Part shown: one piece after another, positions 45,412 through 52,734 of the stretch
Position numbering within the stretch: the first letter of the stretch is position 1
Layout of the letters: each line of letters begins with the position of its first letter
Assembly (NCBI RefSeq): GCF_011694515.1
Contig: NZ_CP050192.1
Coordinates: 1,555,299-1,619,298 of the forward strand
Reading direction: 5' to 3'
DNA: 64,000 nt
Source of the DNA: Mycobacterium sp. DL592
GTDB taxonomy: Bacteria > Actinomycetota > Actinomycetes > Mycobacteriales > Mycobacteriaceae
The notes under the pieces: generated by a model
Database searches by the model: none
What the model was told of the DNA's origin: nothing
Seen by the model: only the letters and a program-made list of their open reading frames with translations
Position numbers and translations under genes: made by a program

Positions 45412-46781
45412 GCGTGGGAACCGCAATCGTCGCCTTCGGTGGCAATGCTCTGGTCACCGACGCCGAGCACGACTCCATCCCGCAGCAGTACGACACCGTC
45501 AGGCGGACCGTCCCACCCCTGATCGACATGGTCGAGCAGGGCTGGAAACTCGTTGTCTCCCATGGCAACGGACCCCAGGTCGGCTTCATCCTGCGCCGCT
45601 CGGAGCTGGCCTCCGACGAGGTCGACCCGGTGCCCGTCGACTACGCTGTCGCTGACACCCAGGGCGCGATCGGCTACATGTTCGTCAAGGCGCTGCGCAA
45701 TGAACTGGCCCGCAGGGGGTTGTCGCACCCGGTGGTGGCGGTCGTCACCCATTCGGTGGTCAGTCTCGACGATCCGGCCTTCGAGAACCCGACCAAGCCG
45801 GTCGGTTCGTTCCTCGACGAAGCCAAGGCCACGAAGATGGCTGCGGCGCTGGGGTGGACGATCGCCGAGGACGCCGGGCGGGGCTGGCGCCGCACCGTCG
45901 CATCGCCGCGGCCGACGGCGATCCTGGAGACCGATCTGATTCGTAAGCTCCTCGACGACGGGGCGATCGTGGTCGCGGTCGGCGGTGGCGGCATCCCGGT
46001 GAGCGTCTCGGCCGACGGGACGCTCACCGGCGTGGAAGCTGTGGTGGACAAGGACATTGCCTCGGGTCTACTCGCCCACGACCTGGCCGCGGATCTGTTG
46101 ATGATCCCGACCGGGGTGCCGCGCGTGGCGATCGGCTTCGGCACACCCGAGGAGAAGTGGCTCGACACCATCACCGTCGAACAAGCCCGGCAGTACATCG
46201 CCTCCGGCCAATTCGGCAAGGGGTCGATGGAACCAAAGGTCGAGGCCGTCGCCGACTTCGCCGCCACGACTCCCGGAGGCACCGGCATCATCGGGGCAGC
46301 CGAGGAGATCCCTGCGATCCTGGCCGGCACATCGGGCACCCGGATCGTCGGCGCAGCCGCAGCACCGCAGCCGGCGCGCAGCGGCTCGGGGGCCGTGCTG
46401 CTGGCGGTCAACGGCACCCTGATGCGCGGACTCAAACTCTCGCCCAACATGGCGGCCGCCGGTGCCACGTTCGTCCAGGAGACCACCACCGAACCGGTGT
46501 ACCGGATCTGGACCATCAACGACGACCACCCCGCCATGATCCGGGTCACCGACGGGTCGGGAGTGGCCGTCGCGGTCGAGGTGTGGTCGGTACCCGCCGC
46601 CGGGCTGGCCGGAATCTTGTTGAACGAGCCACCCGGGTTGTCGATCGGCAAAGTCAACCTCGCTGACGGGTCGACGGTTCTCGGTGTGCTCGGCGAGCCT
46701 GCTCTGGTCGAGGGTCAGCGGGAGATCAGCCGGCACGGCGGCTGGCGCGCCTATATCGCCGCGGAGGGCATCTCGTCCTGA
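45408..46781 (+). CDS. arcC: Carbamate kinase fused to allophanate-hydrolase C-terminal-like domain
   Basis: 457 residues from the GTG overlapping the DUF1116 stop (or GTG 45414). Residues ~1-315 are a full carbamate kinase (AIVAFGGNALVTDAEHDSIP; VVSHGNGPQVGFILRRSEL; AVGGGGIPV; VVDKDIASGLLAHDL; FGKGSMEPKVEAVADF), making ATP from carbamoyl phosphate and ADP. After a short Ala-rich linker, ~140 more residues (LLAVNGTLMRGLKLSPNMA, PVYRIWTINDDHP, VAVEVWSVPAAGLAGILL, SIGKVNLADGSTVLGVL, REISRHGGWRAYIA) resemble the C-terminal domain of allophanate hydrolase (AtzF). Ordinary carbamate kinases stop at ~310 residues. The fusion ties the operon to N-carboxy-urea-type chemistry. Confidence 0.88.
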   Translation: MSVGTAIVAFGGNALVTDAEHDSIPQQYDTVRRTVPPLIDMVEQGWKLVVSHGNGPQVGFILRRSELASDEVDPVPVDYAVADTQGAIGYMFVKALRNELARRGLSHPVVAVVTHSVVSLDDPAFENPTKPVGSFLDEAKATKMAAALGWTIAEDAGRGWRRTVASPRPTAILETDLIRKLLDDGAIVVAVGGGGIPVSVSADGTLTGVEAVVDKDIASGLLAHDLAADLLMIPTGVPRVAIGFGTPEEKWLDTITVEQARQYIASGQFGKGSMEPKVEAVADFAATTPGGTGIIGAAEEIPAILAGTSGTRIVGAAAAPQPARSGSGAVLLAVNGTLMRGLKLSPNMAAAGATFVQETTTEPVYRIWTINDDHPAMIRVTDGSGVAVAVEVWSVPAAGLAGILLNEPPGLSIGKVNLADGSTVLGVLGEPALVEGQREISRHGGWRAYIAAEGISS

Positions 46782-47040
46782 TCTGTTCCTGGTTTGCTGA
46801 AGCCGGATGCGCGGACCGAACAGCGATGGAATCCAATTTGCTGGATGGAATTCTGCAGTAGCCAGTATCGGACGCACACGACGGTGTGATCGCCCAAAAA
46901 CACTGTTAGCACAGGCTAAGTCGCGTTCAGCGTCGACCCGATTCCGGCCTCTGGTCGGGAACTAATGGCCGCCGAGGCCGTAAACTGTCGCGAGGGTCAG
47001 AATATTTAGTCTCGTTTGCAACAGGTTTTGGGGGGAACCA

Positions 47041-48081
47041 ATGGCTGTTCGGTATGAGCTGCCCGCACCGAGCTTCGATGAGACGGCTGCGCCGTCCGCG
47101 GCGCGGATGCGCGGAGCGATCCGTCGACTTCGGTCAACCAAGAGCCGACTGTTCGTGCTGGAGAAACTGCTGCGGGCCGTGCTGCTCATGCCGCCCTACC
47201 TGGCCTACGTGATCCTGTTGGCTCCGCGGGTCCTCCTGCGCCGGCCGACGGTGGTGAGCGGCCGCGCGGACTTCGGTGCCCTGTTCACCTGCCGGCTACC
47301 CGACCTCGTCCAGACCTACATCTGGATGTTCGGCGAGTGGGAGCCGGATCTCACCCGGTTCATTGCCGGACGGCTGCGCGACGGTGACACGTTCGTCGAC
47401 GTCGGTGCCAACGTCGGCTACTACTCGCTGCTGGCCGCCGAGTGCGTCGGCCCGAGCGGCACGGTGGTGGCGGTCGAGGCGTCGCCCGTGGTCGCCGCCG
47501 ATCTGCGTCATCACGTGGCGATCAACCAGACTGAGAACCGGATCCGCGTCCTGAACAAAGCCGCCTCCGCCGAACCGGGCACCCTGACCATCTATGCGGG
47601 TCCGGCCCACAACGTGGGAATGACCACCACCGTGCAATCGCACGGTATGCATGCCGAGGCGGAAATCGAAGCGCTGCCGCTGAATTCGATGCTGTCGGCC
47701 GATGACATCGCGGCCACCCGGCTGATCAAGATCGACGTCGAGGGTGCCGAACCCGACGTGGTGGCCGGGATGGCGCCACTGATACCGGCGCTGCGCCCCG
47801 ACGCCGAGGTCGTCATCGAATTGTCGCCGAAGTGGTGGGGCGACAAGACATTACGTCCGATCGACGTGCTTCGCCCGTTCCTCGACGCGGGATTTCACGT
47901 TTACAAGATGCGCAACAGCTACACGGTGTGGCGCTACCTGTGGCCCAACGACGTCAGCGACGCCGTTCGAGTCCGGCGTCCGTTGACCAAGCGGGTCGCG
48001 CGCCTGGACCTGGTGCTCTCGCGCGTCGATGCGGACAGCCTGCCGATCGACTCGCACCGCTTCGTGCGGCTGTTCGGCTGA
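47041..48081 (+). CDS. FkbM-family methyltransferase
   Basis: 346 residues. A ~75-residue lead with a hydrophobic stretch (LLRAVLLMPPYLAYVILLAP) may anchor it to the membrane. The SAM-binding fold follows: DTFVDVGANVGYYSLLAAEC, VVAVEASPVVAADLRHH, and IKIDVEGAEPDVVAGMAPLI, the FkbM hallmark. FkbM enzymes O-methylate sugars, lipids or polyketides. ATG 47041 follows a GGGGGG-rich ribosome site; the 259-nt upstream gap shows an AT-rich AATATTTAG element (~46999) that may be the -10. No obvious pathway partner is adjacent; the target is unknown. Confidence 0.85.
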   Translation: MAVRYELPAPSFDETAAPSAARMRGAIRRLRSTKSRLFVLEKLLRAVLLMPPYLAYVILLAPRVLLRRPTVVSGRADFGALFTCRLPDLVQTYIWMFGEWEPDLTRFIAGRLRDGDTFVDVGANVGYYSLLAAECVGPSGTVVAVEASPVVAADLRHHVAINQTENRIRVLNKAASAEPGTLTIYAGPAHNVGMTTTVQSHGMHAEAEIEALPLNSMLSADDIAATRLIKIDVEGAEPDVVAGMAPLIPALRPDAEVVIELSPKWWGDKTLRPIDVLRPFLDAGFHVYKMRNSYTVWRYLWPNDVSDAVRVRRPLTKRVARLDLVLSRVDADSLPIDSHRFVRLFG

Positions 48082-48093
48082 CGCCGAACCGGC

Positions 48094-48447
48094 TCAGCGC
48101 TTGAGCGGGCTGTAGAACACCAGGCCGTTGCCCTTGTTGTCGTAGACGACGGCGCGGCGTTCGTGGGCGTCGTCGTACGGGCCCTTGACGATGCCTCCGC
48201 CACTCTCCTCGACGGCCTTGGCCGCGGCGTCCACATCGGCGGTCTTGATCCCGACCACGACCTGCCCGGGGATGGGATGGTCGATCTCGGTGGCCAGGGC
48301 CAAGGTGACCGCACCGCCGTCGAGCGCGGCGAAATGCGTGCCGTCGCGGAACTTCACCGCCATCCCCAGGGTGTCGCTGTAGAAGGCGATGGACTCATCC
48401 AGGTCATCGGTCGACAGGATGATCATCTTGACTTCGTGGTCGCTCAC
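48094..48447 (-). CDS. VOC (glyoxalase/bleomycin-resistance-like) protein
   Basis: 117 residues, one VOC module pair: KMIILSTDDLDESIAFYSDT, FAALDGGAVTLALATEIDHP, and VVYDNKGNGLVFYSPLKR. The metal-ligand pattern is only partly visible, so catalytic activity is uncertain. Such proteins are commonly annotated as glyoxalase or resistance proteins. It lies alone, converging on the FkbM gene 12 nt away and divergent from the diguanylate cyclase gene. Confidence 0.85.
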   Translation of the reverse strand: MSDHEVKMIILSTDDLDESIAFYSDTLGMAVKFRDGTHFAALDGGAVTLALATEIDHPIPGQVVVGIKTADVDAAAKAVEESGGGIVKGPYDDAHERRAVVYDNKGNGLVFYSPLKR

Positions 48448-48567
48448 TTCGTGCCTCCGGTGTGATGGGTGGATTCATCGTAGGCTCGTCGCGCAGGGCA
48501 ATGAGGCCGGTGTCGGCGGCGCCCGCTAGCATCCCCACTCGTACCGTCCACGATCTGAGGCAGCCGC

Positions 48568-49665
48568 ATGGGGGAACGCGAGTTCGCCATCGCTACCGCG
48601 GTACTGCGTGCCACCGGCTACCTGGAGGCCCTCAGGATCTTCTCCGGTCTGGCCTGCATCGGTCTGGGACTGCTCAGTGCTATCGAACAGTTCCACAGCA
48701 TTCAGCCGCTGGGGCCGGACGGATCGGTGGCCCGGGCCATCCATCTGACACTGTTGGTATCGGCTCTGATCATCGGCGTGTGGTGGCTGGTTACGCCATG
48801 GCCTGGGTACCGGCGGGCCATCGCGTTCGCAATCTGGGGCGACGTCGCGCTGGCGGCGTCGGCCGCCACGCTCACCGCGCCCGAAGCGCGCCTGTCGGCC
48901 ACCGTCTACATGTGCCTGATCGGCGTGTTCGTCGCCGTGCTGCTGGGGTATCGGCTGCTGATGGTTCATTGCGCCTTCGCGACAGCGACCATCGTGGCCT
49001 TCACCTGGGTCGGCGTCCGTTACGACGGTGCCCCGTTGGCGGAGCTGTCGCTGTACTTTCTGCCGGCCCTGACGACGGTGGTGGTCATGCCGGTGATCGC
49101 GGGGATGGTCGTCGAAGGCACTCGCCGCGGGCTGAGCGCCACCGCGCACGCAGCCAATCGGGATCCGTTGACCGGGCTGCTGAACCGGCGCGGGCTCTAC
49201 GCCGAGACCGGTCTGATGCTCGCCCGGTGTCCGCGCGATGCGGTGATCGCGGTCGTCGTCATCGACCTCGATGGGTTCAAACAACTCAACGACGACCACG
49301 GACACGGTGTGGGGGACGCGACGTTGTGCGCGGTCGCCAACCAACTGACGGAGGCCATCCGGCCCAACGATCTTGTCGGCCGCTTCGGAGGCGACGAATT
49401 CGTGCTTGTCGCGGCACTTTCCGATGAGGTCGACCTCGACAGCTTTGTCGAGCGGGTGCGGGCGTTGACGCTACGAAACCATGTGGGGGTGGCGCTGGGG
49501 TCCAGCGTGGGCGTCACCTGGGAGCCCGGTGGCGCCGCCGACTTCGATTTTCCCGCCACCCTGCACCGCGCCGACGAGGCGATGTACAGCGCCAAGCGGG
49601 TCGGCGGCGGGACGGCCGTGGTTGTTGCGCCGCCGCATGCCGGGGATGCTCAGCCCGCGGTGTAG
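48568..49665 (+). CDS. Membrane-bound GGDEF diguanylate cyclase
   Basis: 365 residues. Six hydrophobic segments fill residues ~20-185, then a GGDEF domain: ANRDPLTGLLNRRGLYAETG, VVIDLDGFKQLNDDHGHGVG and the intact active-site GRFGGDEFVLVAAL. Five residues before GGDEF is RPND, matching the RxxD inhibitory (I) site, so product feedback is likely. Makes c-di-GMP from two GTP. No PAS or EAL domain, so the membrane part is the likely sensor. Mycobacteria have few c-di-GMP enzymes; the orn gene in this window would clear the pGpG product. Confidence 0.9.
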   Translation: MGEREFAIATAVLRATGYLEALRIFSGLACIGLGLLSAIEQFHSIQPLGPDGSVARAIHLTLLVSALIIGVWWLVTPWPGYRRAIAFAIWGDVALAASAATLTAPEARLSATVYMCLIGVFVAVLLGYRLLMVHCAFATATIVAFTWVGVRYDGAPLAELSLYFLPALTTVVVMPVIAGMVVEGTRRGLSATAHAANRDPLTGLLNRRGLYAETGLMLARCPRDAVIAVVVIDLDGFKQLNDDHGHGVGDATLCAVANQLTEAIRPNDLVGRFGGDEFVLVAALSDEVDLDSFVERVRALTLRNHVGVALGSSVGVTWEPGGAADFDFPATLHRADEAMYSAKRVGGGTAVVVAPPHAGDAQPAV

Positions 49666-49694
49666 CGGCCCGTCTCGATCGCCTGATTCTGTCG

Positions 49695-50132
49695 TTATCG
49701 CTCCAGGATCAACAACGGAATCTCGCGCGGCGTATTGCGCTGATATCCCGCATATCCCTTGTAGGCCTTCACCACCTTTGGCCACAGCTCGGCGCGTTCC
49801 TCGGGGGTGGCCGTGCGCGCTCGCATCGGTGTCGTCGTGTTGTTCACCGTCACCTTCACGTCCGGGTTGGCGACGGCGTTCTTGTACCAGTCGGGATGGT
49901 CCTGATGCCCGCCCTTGGAGGCGACGACGACGATGCGCTTGTCGTCGTATATCGGGCTGGTCAACAAGTTCGCGTACGGCTTGCCCGATTTGCGGCCCAC
50001 TGTGTGCAACTCGACGGGAAGCATTCCCATCACCGTGCGCGGGAACCGTCCGCCGGTCAGGGCCAGCACCAGGCGGTGACCGTTTTCGAGGAGCCAGGCG
50101 CCGGCCTCGGCGACGCGATCGGATTTCTGCAT
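49695..50132 (-). CDS. Deazaflavin (F420)-dependent nitroreductase-family protein
   Basis: 145 residues from ATG 50130-50132 with AAGGTGG just upstream. Ddn-like split-barrel fold: VELHTVGRKSGKPYANLLTS, IVVVASKGGHQDHPDWYKN, AVANPDVKVTV, PKVVKAYKGYAGYQRNTPR and the terminal IPLLILER. The GRKSG and GGxxxHPDWYKN blocks are the F420-binding hallmarks. These proteins use F420H2 to reduce quinones or other electrophiles, and Ddn activates nitroimidazole drugs. No N-terminal membrane anchor is seen. It converges on the GGDEF gene and is divergent from the zinc-ribbon SDR. Confidence 0.9.
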   Translation of the reverse strand: MQKSDRVAEAGAWLLENGHRLVLALTGGRFPRTVMGMLPVELHTVGRKSGKPYANLLTSPIYDDKRIVVVASKGGHQDHPDWYKNAVANPDVKVTVNNTTTPMRARTATPEERAELWPKVVKAYKGYAGYQRNTPREIPLLILER

Positions 50133-50188
50133 GGGACCACCTTGCGCTGCGGTGTGGAGCAGGGACAAGCGGCCCGTACCCTTTGACG

Positions 50189-51607
50189 GTGACTGAGATC
50201 GACCCGGACAAGCTCGCCACCTGTCTGCAGGTGCTCCAAGAGGTCCGGTCCCTACCACCCGAGCATCCTGACGCGGTGCGGGTCCGCCGCGCCACCGCGG
50301 GCATCTTCAAGTCGGTCAAGCTGGCCCGCCGGCACGCCAAACGGGACGCCGTGGCCGCCGCCGACCGAACCGTCGTCGCGGCCACAGCCACCGGGGCGCC
50401 CGGGCGGATCGACGACGAAACCCAGGGTCTGCCGCTGGTGTCCACGGCCGTCGGCGCCAGTGCCGGCACCCTGATCCGATCCCGGGCCTGCTACATCTGT
50501 AAGAACCACTACACCGTCGTCGACGCCTTCTACCATCAGCTCTGCCCGGACTGCGCGGCGCTGAACCGGGCCAAGCGCGACGCCCGCACCGACCTGACCG
50601 GCCGCACCGCGCTGCTCACCGGCGGTCGCGCCAAGATCGGCATGTACATCGCGCTTCGGCTGCTGCGCGATGGCGCGCACACCACGATCACCACGCGATT
50701 CCCCAACGACGCGGTCCGCCGGTTCGCAGCGATGGACGACAGCGCCGACTGGCTGCACCGGCTGCGCGTCGTTGGCATCGATCTGCGCGACCCAGCCCAG
50801 GTGCTCGCGCTGGCCGACGAGGTCGCCGGCCGGGGACCGCTGGACATCCTGATCAACAACGCCGCGCAGACGGTCCGCCGGCCGCCGGGCTCGTACAGCG
50901 CCCTGGTCGAAGCCGAGCGTGCGGCACCGCCGGAACTCGTGGACGTCATCACTTTCGACCACGTCAGCGATGCGCATCCACATGCGTTGGCTGGCAGCCT
51001 CGGCGAGCATCCGGACGCGCACGCCGTCACCGAACTGGCGCTGCAGGCCCGCAGTGCCTCACCGGAGCGGATCGCCGCCGGGACGGCCATCGACGCGGGG
51101 GGACTGCTGCCTGACACCAGCGCGGTGAACAGCTGGACGCAGCGTGTCCACGAAGTCGATGCGATGGAGTTGCTCGAGGTGCAGCTGTGCAATCAGACCG
51201 CGCCGTTCATTCTGGTGAGCCGGCTCCGCCCGGCCATGGCGGCCTCGCCGGCGCGACGCAAGTATGTGGTGAACGTGTCGGCGATGGAAGGCCAGTTCAG
51301 CCGGCGCTACAAGGGGCCGGGGCATCCACACACCAACATGGCCAAGGCCGCGCTGAACATGTTGACCCGCACCAGTTCTGGCGAAATGCTCGAGACCGAT
51401 GGCATCCTGATGACCGCCGTGGACACCGGCTGGATCACCGATGAGCGGCCGCATCCCACCAAGGTGCGGTTGGCCGACGAGGGCTTCCACGCCCCGCTGG
51501 ATCTGGTCGACGGCGCCGCGCGGGTGTACGACCCGATCGTGCGTGGCGAGGCCGGCGAGGATCTGTACGGCTGCTTCCTGAAGGACTACGCGCCGAGTAA
51601 CTGGTAG
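50189..51607 (+). CDS. Short-chain dehydrogenase with N-terminal zinc-ribbon extension
   Basis: 472 residues from GTG 50189 (VTEIDPDKLATCLQVLQEVR). The first ~140 residues are not SDR: a helical segment, then a zinc-ribbon CYICKNHYTVVDAFYHQLCP-DC (CxxC ... CxxC). The SDR fold follows with ALLTGGRAKIGMYIALRLLR, IDLRDPAQVL, ILINNAAQTVRRPPGSYSAL, a ~60-residue insertion, VVNVSAMEGQFSRRYKGPGH and TNMAKAALNMLTRTS (the usual YxxxK is replaced by HTNMAK). The catalytic Tyr is therefore absent in that place. Function unknown. The zinc-ribbon and the missing Tyr suggest a non-classical oxidoreductase or a binding protein. Confidence 0.8.
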   Translation: MTEIDPDKLATCLQVLQEVRSLPPEHPDAVRVRRATAGIFKSVKLARRHAKRDAVAAADRTVVAATATGAPGRIDDETQGLPLVSTAVGASAGTLIRSRACYICKNHYTVVDAFYHQLCPDCAALNRAKRDARTDLTGRTALLTGGRAKIGMYIALRLLRDGAHTTITTRFPNDAVRRFAAMDDSADWLHRLRVVGIDLRDPAQVLALADEVAGRGPLDILINNAAQTVRRPPGSYSALVEAERAAPPELVDVITFDHVSDAHPHALAGSLGEHPDAHAVTELALQARSASPERIAAGTAIDAGGLLPDTSAVNSWTQRVHEVDAMELLEVQLCNQTAPFILVSRLRPAMAASPARRKYVVNVSAMEGQFSRRYKGPGHPHTNMAKAALNMLTRTSSGEMLETDGILMTAVDTGWITDERPHPTKVRLADEGFHAPLDLVDGAARVYDPIVRGEAGEDLYGCFLKDYAPSNW

Positions 51608-51770
51608 CAAGTGTGTTTGTCGTGCATGGATTTCGGTGTTGCGGCCGAGGCGTGGCTGCTGGCCCGGAAACGCGGGCCTGGGTGCAGGAAACTAGCGACG
51701 AGGTGTTTCCCGACCTGACGTGGGACGAGATTAAAACATTGCGCCAAAAATTCGACGACACAATCGATTA
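51608..51770 (+). other. Remnant coding fragment with intact C-terminal end
   Basis: In one frame this stretch reads GPETRAWVQETSDEVFPDLT then WDEIKTLRQKFDDTID and a stop near 51768-51770. It has normal codon use but no start and no match I recognise. It is probably the 3' end of a lost gene and directly precedes the Fic remnant, so this interval is a site of repeated deletion. Confidence 0.4.
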
Positions 51771-51815
51771 GGCGCCTGCAGAGCCTCGCCGAGTAGCGGC
51801 TACCAGAGCTGGGAG

Positions 51816-52144
51816 GGCAATGGACGCACGGGCGTGGCACTCGTGCAAGCAGTGCTGCGCAACAAGGAACTGACACGCCGGTTCACGGTGTCGGTGTCGG
51901 CGGGCTCCTGGCCGACACCGATGCCTACGTCGCTGCGTTGACGAGTTTTGGCGACGGGGACGCCGCACTGCGGGCGGAGGAACTGAGATTCAAGTCCGCC
52001 AATGCGCACCGCTACCTCGAACCGCTCACCGAGGCGGGCATCCTCGTCGAGGTGACCAGCGGAGCCCGCAACCGAGTGTGGCGTTCTCCCGACGTACTCG
52101 CCACCCTCGATGCTTTCGCCGAACGCGCCGGCCAGCGAGGTTGA
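51816..52144 (+). pseudogene. Decayed Fic (AMPylation) domain gene, 3' part
   Basis: The remnant begins at the second half of the Fic core motif, GNGRTG (51816-51833), and runs on as ALVQAVLRNKELTRRFTVSV. The frame then slips by one base near the GGG at 51902-51904 and continues as LLADTDAYVAALTSFGDGD. About 80 residues of the usual helical region after that are missing, and the winged-helix tail resumes as YLEPLTEAGILVEVTSGARN, RVWRSPDVLATLDAFAERAG to a stop at 52142-52144. The His of HxFx(D/E)GNGR and all N-terminal sequence are gone. Fic proteins transfer AMP to targets, often as toxins. This copy is inactive. Confidence 0.75.
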
Positions 52145-52242
52145 TACGCGAGAATGCACCTCGGACATATCTGATCGGCAGGGGGTGTCGTGGTGCTGCT
52201 TCGGGTGATGCGACGGTTGCGCCCCCAGGCCTTGGCTTCGCC

Positions 52243-52734
52243 ATGAGGACAGTTGTCGTGGGTCTGATTGGGGTATGCGGCGTGCTGGCCGCAGAGGCGT
52301 CTTCGCTGTTGATACCCGAACGGCATGCGATGTCCTGGTTTTCAGGTGTCGCGCTGGCTATGGCGCTCGTCGCAGTCCGATGGTCGCTGGGCCGTCGACC
52401 AGAATCCAGACCAGCAGACGGCGGCGCCGACGAGACCGGGACGACGATCAAACGATGGGTGGAGCGGACCGAGTCTGAGATCGCGTGGTCAGACTCCACT
52501 CGGGCGGACTGGGATCGCCGTCTTCGGCCCGCGCTGGCCCGGCAATTCGAAATCGCCACCAGGCAACCACGGAACAGAAACCCAGCAGCATTCGCGAACA
52601 CAGGCCGCATCCTGTTCGGAGATGACCTGTGGCGCTGGGTCGATCCCGAGAACATTTCGCGCACCGGCGCCCAGGAACGCGGGCCAGGCCGGGAGGTGTT
52701 CGTACACATTATCGAGCGTCTGGAGCGCGTGTGA
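52243..52734 (+). CDS. Membrane protein at head of MoxR-DUF58 operon
   Basis: 163 residues. Two N-terminal membrane segments (VVVGLIGVCGVLAAEASSLL and MSWFSGVALAMALVAVRWSL), then a ~100-residue cytoplasmic part with TESEIAWSDSTRADWDRRLR, PALARQFEIATRQ and GRILFGDDLWRWVDPENI. Short proteins of this layout precede moxR in many actinobacteria. I recognise no enzymatic motif. The stop overlaps the moxR start (GTGA), so the two are coupled. Start ATG 52243 has no strong ribosome site. Confidence 0.75.
   Translation: MRTVVVGLIGVCGVLAAEASSLLIPERHAMSWFSGVALAMALVAVRWSLGRRPESRPADGGADETGTTIKRWVERTESEIAWSDSTRADWDRRLRPALARQFEIATRQPRNRNPAAFANTGRILFGDDLWRWVDPENISRTGAQERGPGREVFVHIIERLERV

Noticed and set aside
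41781..46781. Operon as a standard allantoin/oxalurate (all) cluster or arginine deiminase cluster
   Set aside because: No allantoinase, ureidoglycolate dehydrogenase, AllH, arginine deiminase or ornithine transcarbamylase gene is present; the hydrolase and the kinase fusion point elsewhere.
49481..50188. Extension of the zinc-ribbon SDR upstream to 49481
   Set aside because: The residues are Arg/Ser/Pro-rich shadow of the nitroreductase and GGDEF genes; the GTG at 50189 gives a natural start.
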